Shown here piece by piece: positions 48,258-55,943 of a stretch of DNA of 64,000 nt. The position numbers were made by a program, and so were the translations under genes. Within the stretch, counting starts at the first letter, position 1. Each line of letters begins with the position of its first letter. The stretch covers positions 3,812 to 67,811 of the forward strand of contig DASZUS010000037.1 of NCBI GenBank assembly GCA_035547515.1, given 5' to 3'. The notes beneath the pieces were generated by a model that did not search any database, was not told the origin of the DNA, and worked only from the letters and a program-made list of their open reading frames with translations. The DNA comes from DASZTV01 sp035547515. GTDB taxonomy: Bacteria; Actinomycetota; Actinomycetes; JAFAQI01.

Positions 48258-49264
48258 CGACGGCGGTTCTCGACGCCCCCGGCGACGCACCGCCTCCGGA
48301 GGCGCCTCGTCCGATCTCGCGCAAGCCCACCGGCGCGGACCGGGTCTTCGTCAACAGCTTCCGGGCGATCGGCGCCTCGGTCCTGGTCATCACCGGCGGC
48401 ATCGGCGTGTTCCTGGCCTACCAGGGGTGGCCGACGCTGCACCACTACGGGTTCAGCTTCTTCACCACCCGCGCCTGGAACCCGGACACGGACACTCTCG
48501 GCATCGCGGCGGTCATCGTCGGGACCATCGAGGTCGCCGCGGTCGCGATGGTCATCGCCTTCCCGCTGGCGATCACGACGGCGCTCTACATCACCGAGTA
48601 CGCGCCCCCGCGGCTGCGCGGCACGTTGGTCGCCGCTATCGACCTGATGGCTGCCGTCCCGTCGATCGTGTACGGGCTCTGGGGCTTCTTCCTCATCGAG
48701 CCGCACGCCTCGCAGTTCGCGGTCTTCCTGCAGCGCAACTTCGGATGGTTTCCGCCGTTCCACGTCGACGCCAACCCCAATGCCGCGGTCCCCGACATCA
48801 GCCGCTACACCGCGAGCGCGTTCATCGCGGGCACCGTCGTATCGATGATGGTCATGCCGATGGCATGTGCCGTCATGCGGCAGGTCTTCTCACAGACCCC
48901 GGTGGGCGAGAAGGAGGGCGCGCTTGCGCTCGGCTCCACCAAGTGGGGCATGATCCGCACCGTCGTCCTGCCGTTCGGCCGCGGCGGCATCATCGGCGGC
49001 ACGATGCTGGCGCTGGGTCGCGCCCTCGGCGAGACGATCGCGGTGCTGCTGATCGTCAGCCCGGAGTTCGTGATCAAGGGCCGGATCCTCGAGATCGGCA
49101 CCGACACCGTCTCCGCGCTGATCGCCAGCCAGTTCGGCGAGGCGACCGGCATCCAGCTCTCCGCGCTGCTGACTGCGGGCTTCGTGCTCTTCGTGATCAC
49201 GCTGGTGGTCAACACGCTTGCGGCGGTCGTGGTGAACCGCAGCCGCTCGGGGGCCGAGACGTGA
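48254..49264 (+). CDS. pstC: Phosphate ABC transporter permease PstC
   Basis: A 336-residue permease with six predicted helices. The first is ASVLVITGGIGVFLAYQG; the family's coupling loop is EGALALGSTKWGMIRTVVLP (about 220-240), followed by GRALGETIAVLL. An extended loop after VPSIVYGLWGFFL (about 135-147) faces outside. With PstA it forms the channel for phosphate handed over by PstS. GTG overlaps the pstB stop. Confidence 0.95.
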   Translation: MTTAVLDAPGDAPPPEAPRPISRKPTGADRVFVNSFRAIGASVLVITGGIGVFLAYQGWPTLHHYGFSFFTTRAWNPDTDTLGIAAVIVGTIEVAAVAMVIAFPLAITTALYITEYAPPRLRGTLVAAIDLMAAVPSIVYGLWGFFLIEPHASQFAVFLQRNFGWFPPFHVDANPNAAVPDISRYTASAFIAGTVVSMMVMPMACAVMRQVFSQTPVGEKEGALALGSTKWGMIRTVVLPFGRGGIIGGTMLALGRALGETIAVLLIVSPEFVIKGRILEIGTDTVSALIASQFGEATGIQLSALLTAGFVLFVITLVVNTLAAVVVNRSRSGAET

Positions 49265-50463
49265 GCTCGATCGCCGCTCCGGCCGCCGGCTACCAGGACG
49301 ACAACGCCCCTGCCACACCACGGGCCGACCTCGGCCAGCTGCCCGCCGACGAGCGATTCCTCACGTGGGGCGCGCGCCTCGGCGCGCTGGGCATCGCTTG
49401 GGTCGTCGTCGAGCGGCTACTGCCGATCCACGGGCTGGCGTGGTTCATCTTCGTCGCCGCCGTTGCCAACGTGGCGATCCTCGCGGTCGGGACCGCGGTG
49501 GTGGGCAGCAACGTTGCTGTCGCCGACCGGGTCGCGCAGTGGGTGATGTCGACCGGCATGGTGATCGTGCTCGTCGCACTCGGCTCGGTGATCGTCTTCG
49601 TCCTCAAGCGCGGCTGGACCGCGCTGGACCACGTCAACTTCTTCACCAAGGACATGACCGGGGTCGGGGACGAGGATCCACTCAACCGCGGCGGCATCCT
49701 CCACGCCGTGCTCGGGTCGCTGATCGAACTCGGGATCGCATCGGCCATCGCCCTGCCGCTAGGCGTCGGCACCGCCGTCTATATGAACGAGATCGGCGGC
49801 CGGTTCGCGAAGGTGATCCGCACCGTGGTCGAGGCGATGACCGCGCTACCGGACATCCTCGCCGGCCTGTTCATCTACACGGTCTGGATCATCGCGCTCG
49901 GCTTCCCGCGTTCCGGCCTTGCGGCGGGTCTGGCCATCGCGGTGATGATGCTGCCGATCATCGCGCGGGCATCCGACGTGGTGCTGCGCGTCGTACCCGG
50001 CACGATGCGTGAGGCGGCATTCGCGCTCGGCGCGAGCCGTTGGGCCACCGTCTGGCGGGTCGTCCTGCCGACGGCGCGTCCGGGCCTCGCGACGGCGCTG
50101 ATCCTGGCGATCGCGCGCGGCGTCGGTGAGACCGCGCCGGTCCTGATCACGTCCGGCAATGCGACCTTCGTCCACCTCAACCCGACCAGCGGCGTCATGA
50201 ACTCGCTGCCGTTGTTCATCTTCACCTCGGCTCGCAGCGGCATCTCGCTGCAGATCCAGCGCGCGTTCGGAGCCGCGGCGGTGCTGCTCGTGCTGGTGCT
50301 CATCCTGTTCATCACCGCCCGCATGCTGGCGCGGCCGCGAAGTGGCAAGCCGTCGACGGTGCGCCGCGCCCGTCTCGCCTTCCGGGCAAGTCGCTACGGC
50401 TACCTGACTGCAGATCCCCTCGTGCCGGCTGGTCCGGTCGCGCCCCGCAAGGACACCCCATGA
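49261..50463 (+). CDS. pstA: Phosphate ABC transporter permease PstA (long form)
   Basis: A 400-residue permease, about 100 residues longer than most PstA proteins. The conserved part has ASRWATVWRVVLPTARPG and ARGVGETAPVLIT in the coupling loop (about 258-290). The N-terminal third adds two extra hydrophobic segments (AWFIFVAAVANVAILAVGTAV and MVIVLVALGSVIVFVL, given in parts). This is seen in some actinobacterial PstA proteins. A basic tail rich in Arg and Pro ends it. GTG and stop overlap the adjacent genes. Confidence 0.93.
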   Translation: MSSIAAPAAGYQDDNAPATPRADLGQLPADERFLTWGARLGALGIAWVVVERLLPIHGLAWFIFVAAVANVAILAVGTAVVGSNVAVADRVAQWVMSTGMVIVLVALGSVIVFVLKRGWTALDHVNFFTKDMTGVGDEDPLNRGGILHAVLGSLIELGIASAIALPLGVGTAVYMNEIGGRFAKVIRTVVEAMTALPDILAGLFIYTVWIIALGFPRSGLAAGLAIAVMMLPIIARASDVVLRVVPGTMREAAFALGASRWATVWRVVLPTARPGLATALILAIARGVGETAPVLITSGNATFVHLNPTSGVMNSLPLFIFTSARSGISLQIQRAFGAAAVLLVLVLILFITARMLARPRSGKPSTVRRARLAFRASRYGYLTADPLVPAGPVAPRKDTP

Positions 50464-52154
50464 ACCCCAGCGTGATCCGTCTGCGCCGTACCACGACTCG
50501 CTTGGCGATCGTGCTCGCGCTGCTGTGCTTCTCCGTGTACCGCACGATGGGCACGGCCTCGGCGGAGTACGCCGAGATCGAGGGCTCGGGCTCGACCTGG
50601 GCCTACACGATCATCCAGCAGTGGATCGCGGACGTCTCCGCGCAGGGCATGCAGATCACGTTCAACAACAACGGCTCGTCCCAAGGACGCAAGGACTTCG
50701 CGAACTACGTCACAGACTTCGCGGACTCCGACATCCCCTACCAGGGCATTGACCCGGTCACGCACCAGTCCGACGCGAGCAGCCGCCCGTACGCCTACCT
50801 TCCCGTGGTTGCCGGCGGCACGGCGCTGACCTACCAGCTCCACGTCGCCGGCAAGCTCGTGACCAACCTTCGGCTGTCCGGCGAGACGATCGCCAAGATC
50901 TTCACCAACAAGATCACCAACTGGGACGACCCCGAGATCACCAAGGAGAACGGCGGGCACGCGCTGCCGTCGACGCCGATCACTCCGGTCGTCCGGTCCG
51001 ACGGCTCCGGCGCCACCGCGCAGTTCACGCTCTGGATGGGCAAGGAGTACCCGTCGATCTGGGGCCCCTACAACGGCGGTAACACCGGCCTGACGTCGAT
51101 CTACCCGCGCACCGGCCGCCAGGTCGCGGCCTCCGGCGACGACGGCGTCATGAACACCGTCGACTCGGCGGCCGGCAACGGGGACATCGGCTACACCGAG
51201 TACTCCTACCCGCTGAACGCGCACTACCCGGTCGTGTACGTCGAGAATCCGGCGGGCTACTACGTCCAGCCCACCCAGTACGACGTGGCTGTCGCACTCA
51301 CCCAGGCGAAGATCAACGGCTGCAACGCGAGCGGTGCCTGCAGCCCCGCGGGGCTGACCCCCAACACATACCTGACGCAGAACCTCGACGACGTCTACAC
51401 CTACAAGGACCCGCGCTCCTACCCGATCTCGTCGTACTCCTACATGATCATCCCGACGAGCTCGACCGACCAGCGCATGACGGTTGCGAAGCGCCAGACG
51501 CTCGCGGACTTCCTCAGCTACGACCTGTGCACCGGTCAGTCGAAGGCCGGTCCCTACGGCTACTCCCCGCTCCCGCTGAACCTCGTGAAGGCGTCGTTCA
51601 CCCAGATCGAGAAGCTGGGGCCGCAGGCCAGCCCGAAGCCGGTCGCCGGCGTCAACATCAAGAACCCGTCGGCGAACCTCGCGTCGTGTGACAACCCGAC
51701 ATTCGTCAAGGGCGACCTCGCCGCGAACCATCTCGCTCAGATCGCCCCCGCACCGCTTGCCTGCCAGAAGGCGACCGCCGTGCCGTGCGGCGACGGGACG
51801 GTCGCACCAGGTACGACGACGCAGGCCGGCTCGACGACGACGAGCGCGGGCTCGCCCGGCAGCAACGGCGCGGGTGCTGGCGGCACGGCAGGCGCGTCGA
51901 CGGGCGGTGCCGCGACCGCCGTCGACCCGGGATCGGGTGGCACCGTCGCGCCCGCTTCCGGGACCGGTGGTGGCACCGCGACCACGGGCACGACGGACAT
52001 CTCTTCGGTGACGCCGACCGCCGTACAGCTCAGCGCGCAGCGCAACGGCGACAACAAGGTGTTCGGCCTGGTTGCGGTCGCGGAGCTGGTCGCGATCGTG
52101 CTGCTGCCCGGTGTGTACGTCGCCTGGATCCGCCGTCGCAGAGGCGCGCCATGA
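50460..52154 (+). CDS. pstS: PstS-type phosphate-binding protein with C-terminal membrane anchor
   Basis: A 564-residue protein. A signal peptide or N-terminal anchor (RLAIVLALLCFSVYRTMG) is followed by the periplasmic-binding fold with phosphate-loop motifs IEGSGSTWAYT (about 41-51) and RSDGSGATAQFT (about 179-190) and GDIGYTEY. After about residue 440 comes a Gly/Thr/Ser/Ala-rich linker of about 80 residues, then one transmembrane helix and a basic end (VAWIRRRRGAP). Usual actinobacterial PstS proteins are lipoproteins of about 370 residues without such a C-terminal anchor. No lipobox cysteine is present here, so the anchor replaces lipid attachment (inference). Confidence 0.88.
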   Translation: MNPSVIRLRRTTTRLAIVLALLCFSVYRTMGTASAEYAEIEGSGSTWAYTIIQQWIADVSAQGMQITFNNNGSSQGRKDFANYVTDFADSDIPYQGIDPVTHQSDASSRPYAYLPVVAGGTALTYQLHVAGKLVTNLRLSGETIAKIFTNKITNWDDPEITKENGGHALPSTPITPVVRSDGSGATAQFTLWMGKEYPSIWGPYNGGNTGLTSIYPRTGRQVAASGDDGVMNTVDSAAGNGDIGYTEYSYPLNAHYPVVYVENPAGYYVQPTQYDVAVALTQAKINGCNASGACSPAGLTPNTYLTQNLDDVYTYKDPRSYPISSYSYMIIPTSSTDQRMTVAKRQTLADFLSYDLCTGQSKAGPYGYSPLPLNLVKASFTQIEKLGPQASPKPVAGVNIKNPSANLASCDNPTFVKGDLAANHLAQIAPAPLACQKATAVPCGDGTVAPGTTTQAGSTTTSAGSPGSNGAGAGGTAGASTGGAATAVDPGSGGTVAPASGTGGGTATTGTTDISSVTPTAVQLSAQRNGDNKVFGLVAVAELVAIVLLPGVYVAWIRRRRGAP

Positions 52155-54919
52155 GCCGCCGTCACCGCATCGCGCTGCTCGGCGCGCTCGCCGCAGCGCT
52201 GCCGATCGCAGTGGCGAGCCTGGCCCCGGTCGGCGCCGTCGCCACGCCGTCGTCTCCCTCGCCGGCGGCCACGGCTGTCGTGACCGGCTCGCCGACCGCG
52301 TCCGCCTCGGCTGCCCCGGCCTCCGCCTCGCCGTCACCTTCCGCGACGCCTTCTGCGTCCGCATCTGCGTCGGCTTCCCCCACACCGACCGCCACCGCCC
52401 CGCCGCGGCCCAGCGGCAGCCTCCCGCCGGTCTCGGTTCCCGGCTGCACCGCGAAGTACGGCGTGACCTCCTCGGGAAGTGACTCGTGGTCGGCGACCGA
52501 GCCGATCGAGCGGACCTTCGGCGACGGCACACCGGACACCAAGAACTGCATCCACGTGACCGTCAACAAGCACACAAACCTGCAGGACCACGAACGCATC
52601 AAGGTAACCTGGTCGGGCGCCCACCCGACCGCAGGACGGGCGCTGAACCCATTCGGGGAGACCGGCCTCGAGCAGGAGTACCCCGTCGTACTCATGCAGT
52701 GCCGCGGCGTCGACCCGAAGGACGACCCGAAGGTCAGCTCGGACCACGAGGTCACGCCGGACACCTGCTGGACCAACACCTACTTCGAGCGCACGTCGTC
52801 GGCCGACCCGGGCCAGGGCATCTGGCAGCAGGACGCTGCAGCAACCGACGCCGACACGGCTCACATCTCCGGCATCGACCCGTCGAAGATCCCCGACACC
52901 TGCAATGTCACGGACACCTTCGACTACCACATCACGCCGTTCCTGGCCGCCGACGGAACCCTTTACCCCGGCTGCTCGTCACAGTCGATGCCGCCCGAGG
53001 CGACGGTGAGCTCGGTGACCATCCCGCAAGAGGCGTTCGCCTTCACCAACCTCAACGGCGACGGCACGTTTGAGTTCGACCCGCGCACGAACCTCGACAA
53101 CGCCTCACTCGGCTGCTCCTCGACGGTCCCGTGCACCCTCGAGATCATCCCGATCGACGGCATCGACTGCGTCCCCGGCAACACCAGCCAGGCCTGTAAC
53201 GCCACCGGGCAGCTCCCGGCCGGCCAGGTCAACCCCGGCTCCGCGCCGCAGGACGCGGTCGCGCCTGCCTTCTGGTGGTCGGCGTCGAACTGGGACCGGC
53301 GCATCCCGGTGCCGCTGACCTTCGCGCCTCCGCCGGGCGTGTGCTCGTCCGCCGCCGCGGGAAAGCCGGTGCCGTTCTACGGCTCTGAGCTGCTCAGCCA
53401 GGTTGCGCTGCAGTGGACGCCGGCGTACTGCGAGAACAAGTCGCGGTTCAACTGGCAGGACAACATCATGCCCGACCAGGCGGCGTACGCCCTGACGACC
53501 GCCGGCCAGGCGTCGGCCGCCGAGGTGTCGACGCGACAGCCCGACGACGACGGGGTCGGGTACGCGCCGACCGCGGTGACCGGCTGGGCCATCGGGTTCG
53601 ACATCGACAAGCCCGGCAACGCCGGCCAGCAGGAGACCATCAACCTCAACGCCCGTCTGCTCGCGAAGCTGCTCACCGAGTCATATCCCGGTTCGGTCGA
53701 CGTCCAGCAGGCGCATCCGGGCCTGTCGCACAACCCGCTCTCGCTCAACCTCGACCCGGAGTTCGAGAAGCTCAACCCAGGCCTGGACACCTCTCACTGG
53801 AGCGAGACGGCGGCGACGCTGCTGAACCTGTCCACGAGCTCGGGCGTGATCACGCAGCTGACGTCCTACATCGCGGCGGACCCGCAGGCGCTGGCGTTCA
53901 TCCACGGCAAGCCGGACCCGTGGGGCATGCGGGTCAACCCGTTCTACAAGAACATCAAGCTGCCGGTTAGCACCTGGCCGCTGCTCGACACCTGGGTCGA
54001 CAAGACCACCAACAATCCTTGCCTGCAGGCCGCGCCGACCGCGTACATGCCGCTGGTCGCGAGCCCGGTGAGCAGCCTCCGGCTGATCGCCACCGCGTTG
54101 CTCTACAGCTGGCCGAACGTCACGACCGGGTGCACCGGAAACGGTACGGCGACCTCGCCGTTCCAGCTCAGCCGTGCGGCTCCGGAGGGACTGGGCAACC
54201 GGTTCATGCTCGGCCTGGTCACCCTGGGCGACGCGCGCCGCTACGACCTCACCGTCGCGAACCTGCAGGCCTCGCCGGGACACTTCGTGGCCCCTGACGA
54301 CGCCGGCATGGCCGCCGCGCTGAAGCTGGCGAAGCCGGGCCCGAAGCTCAAGCCGTTCGACATCTCGCAGCAGGCGATCCGCAAGAGCGCCTCGGCGTAC
54401 CCCGGCACGATGGTGGTCTACACCGCGGCGAAGCTGTCCGGCCTGCCGGCTGCGACCGCCGCAGACGTGGCGCAGTTCATCAAGATCTCCTCTACCGAAG
54501 GTCAGGTCCCCGGCCGCGGCAACGGGCAGCTGCCGGATGGCTACCTGCCGATCGAGAAGTCGGGCGTGACCGCGCGGCTGTTCGCGCAGGCGCAGGCGGT
54601 CGCCAAAGCGGTCGCGCAGCAGAAGTCCTCCGCGGTCCCGTCGTCGCCGTCGAGCGGCATCGGCGTGACACCCGCACCGCAGCCCGGCGCCCCCGCGATC
54701 AGCCTCCCGGGGCTGGGCGCCACCTCGCAGCCGTCGCAGCCGGCACCCGAGCTCGCGCCAGGTGCCGGTTCGGGTGGCGGCGGGTCGCAGGCCATCACGG
54801 CGGCGCTGAGCTCGCCCGTCGGTGGCTCGCTGCTGCCGTTGCTCCTGCTGTTCGCCATCGCCGCTGGCGGTGCCGCGGTAGTCAGCCGGGCCTGGCTGCG
54901 TTCCAAGGGGCTCAAGTGA
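52151..54919 (+). CDS. Large surface protein with PstS-like C-terminal region
   Basis: A 922-residue exported protein without a clear named family. A signal peptide (to about 30) leads to a Ser/Ala/Pro/Thr low-complexity stretch (about 30-90), then a Cys-containing beta domain (NCIHVTVNKHTNLQDHERIKV, here about 130-150). The second half resembles phosphate-binding proteins: AFIHGKPDPWGM, then TAADVAQFIKISSTEGQVPG and GNGQLPDGYLPI, the last typical of PstS C-ends. A Pro/Gly linker and one helix (LLPLLLLFAIAAGGAAVVS) with a basic end anchor it to the membrane. It has no LPxTG motif. Start and stop overlap with pstS and the sortase-like gene. Confidence 0.8.
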   Translation: MSRRHRIALLGALAAALPIAVASLAPVGAVATPSSPSPAATAVVTGSPTASASAAPASASPSPSATPSASASASASPTPTATAPPRPSGSLPPVSVPGCTAKYGVTSSGSDSWSATEPIERTFGDGTPDTKNCIHVTVNKHTNLQDHERIKVTWSGAHPTAGRALNPFGETGLEQEYPVVLMQCRGVDPKDDPKVSSDHEVTPDTCWTNTYFERTSSADPGQGIWQQDAAATDADTAHISGIDPSKIPDTCNVTDTFDYHITPFLAADGTLYPGCSSQSMPPEATVSSVTIPQEAFAFTNLNGDGTFEFDPRTNLDNASLGCSSTVPCTLEIIPIDGIDCVPGNTSQACNATGQLPAGQVNPGSAPQDAVAPAFWWSASNWDRRIPVPLTFAPPPGVCSSAAAGKPVPFYGSELLSQVALQWTPAYCENKSRFNWQDNIMPDQAAYALTTAGQASAAEVSTRQPDDDGVGYAPTAVTGWAIGFDIDKPGNAGQQETINLNARLLAKLLTESYPGSVDVQQAHPGLSHNPLSLNLDPEFEKLNPGLDTSHWSETAATLLNLSTSSGVITQLTSYIAADPQALAFIHGKPDPWGMRVNPFYKNIKLPVSTWPLLDTWVDKTTNNPCLQAAPTAYMPLVASPVSSLRLIATALLYSWPNVTTGCTGNGTATSPFQLSRAAPEGLGNRFMLGLVTLGDARRYDLTVANLQASPGHFVAPDDAGMAAALKLAKPGPKLKPFDISQQAIRKSASAYPGTMVVYTAAKLSGLPAATAADVAQFIKISSTEGQVPGRGNGQLPDGYLPIEKSGVTARLFAQAQAVAKAVAQQKSSAVPSSPSSGIGVTPAPQPGAPAISLPGLGATSQPSQPAPELAPGAGSGGGGSQAITAALSSPVGGSLLPLLLLFAIAAGGAAVVSRAWLRSKGLK

Positions 54920-55899
54920 CGGCCACGACGGTCGTGACCGACGAGGGAGGTCAGCGCATCTCGGCCGCGCCTGACGTCCTCGACTCACAGACGCCGACCG
55001 GCGCCGCGAGGGATGCGCGACCGCGCCAGGAGATCACCCCCGGCGGCCTGGGCGAGCGGCTGTCTCTCGTGTCGTCCGCGTGCCTGGTGCTCGCCCTGGT
55101 CTGTGGCTGGATGCTGCTGCAGCTGCTCGTCCTCGGTGGGCTGGCGCACACCCGCAGCCAGAGCATCCTCTACGCGAAGTTCCGCTCGGAGCTCGCGCAG
55201 GCCACGGCACCGACCGGCGAGCTCGACTACAACGGCAAGCCGCTACAGCCCGGTGCGCCAGTGGCGTTGCTGACGATCCCCGCGATCGGCTTGCAGCAGG
55301 TCGTCGTCGACGGCACCGCTTCCGGGGACCTCACCGCCGGGCCAGGCCACCTGCGTGACACGCCGCTGCCCGGTCAGGCGGGCTGGTCGTGGGTGCTCGG
55401 CAAGGGCAGCACCGACGGCGCGCCGTTCGGGAAGCTGACCCGGCTCGCCAAGGGCGACCAGATCACCGCTCTGACCGGCGAGGGCAAGGTGGTCTACACG
55501 GTCGTCGACGTACGCCGCGCCGGCGACCCGGTACCGGCGGTGCCGAGCGGAGCGAGCGGCGGGCTGCTCACGCTGGCCACCGCGGACGGCCACGGATTCC
55601 TCTCGGCGCTTCGGGCCTCGTCAGCGGTGTACGTCGACGCGACGACCGACAAGGCGCTGACCGACGGTCCGGTGGCCTCGGCCGTGCCCGCCTCGGAGCT
55701 GGTGATGGCGCGCGACACGAGCGCGCTGCCCGTCATCACGTTGCTGCTGGCGCTGCTGACCGGCCTCGTGCTGGCGATCAGCGTCGCGCGACGTCATTTC
55801 CGTAGCGCGCTCGTGTGGCTGGTCTCGACTCCCGTCGTGATCGCCCTCGCCTGGGCGGTGACCGATCAGGTCACCCGCCTCCTACCGAACTTGATGTGA
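54916..55899 (+). CDS. Sortase-fold membrane protein lacking catalytic residues
   Basis: A 327-residue protein. One N-terminal helix (about 51-76) leads to an outside sortase-like domain: LLTIPAIGLQQVVVDG (118-133), GPGHLRDTPLPGQAG (142-156), GAPFGKLTRLAKGDQI (168-183) and LLTLATADGHG. In active sortases the second block is followed by a Gly-His-Arg; here it is GKGS (162-165). The Cys of the TLxTC strand is replaced by ATADG (221-225). So both catalytic residues are missing while the fold is kept. Two C-terminal helices follow (about 269-291 and 298-317). It probably binds or arranges surface proteins rather than linking them. GTG overlaps the previous stop. Confidence 0.82.
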   Translation: MTATTVVTDEGGQRISAAPDVLDSQTPTGAARDARPRQEITPGGLGERLSLVSSACLVLALVCGWMLLQLLVLGGLAHTRSQSILYAKFRSELAQATAPTGELDYNGKPLQPGAPVALLTIPAIGLQQVVVDGTASGDLTAGPGHLRDTPLPGQAGWSWVLGKGSTDGAPFGKLTRLAKGDQITALTGEGKVVYTVVDVRRAGDPVPAVPSGASGGLLTLATADGHGFLSALRASSAVYVDATTDKALTDGPVASAVPASELVMARDTSALPVITLLLALLTGLVLAISVARRHFRSALVWLVSTPVVIALAWAVTDQVTRLLPNLM

Positions 55900-55908
55900 A
55901 CCCACATC
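55893..55908 (+). repeat. Short hairpin at the sortase-like gene stop
   Basis: GATGTG-AACC-CACATC is a perfect 6-4-6 inverted repeat that contains the stop codon of the sortase-like gene. It could act as a processing site or weak attenuator before the highly translatable second pstS gene. It is too short to be a confident terminator. Confidence 0.35.
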
Positions 55909-55943
55909 GAGCACAGAAGAAGATACGAATCAGGGAGCATTTG

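Noticed and set aside
50460..54919. LPxTG-type sorting signals on the surface proteins
   Set aside because: Both chains end in a helix and basic tail, but no LPxTG or LAxTG pentapeptide precedes it, so ordinary membrane anchoring is more likely.
53681..54988. A 435-codon minus-strand frame inside the 922-residue gene
   Set aside because: Arg/Gly/Ala-rich shadow; the plus-strand protein has a signal peptide, domains and anchor.
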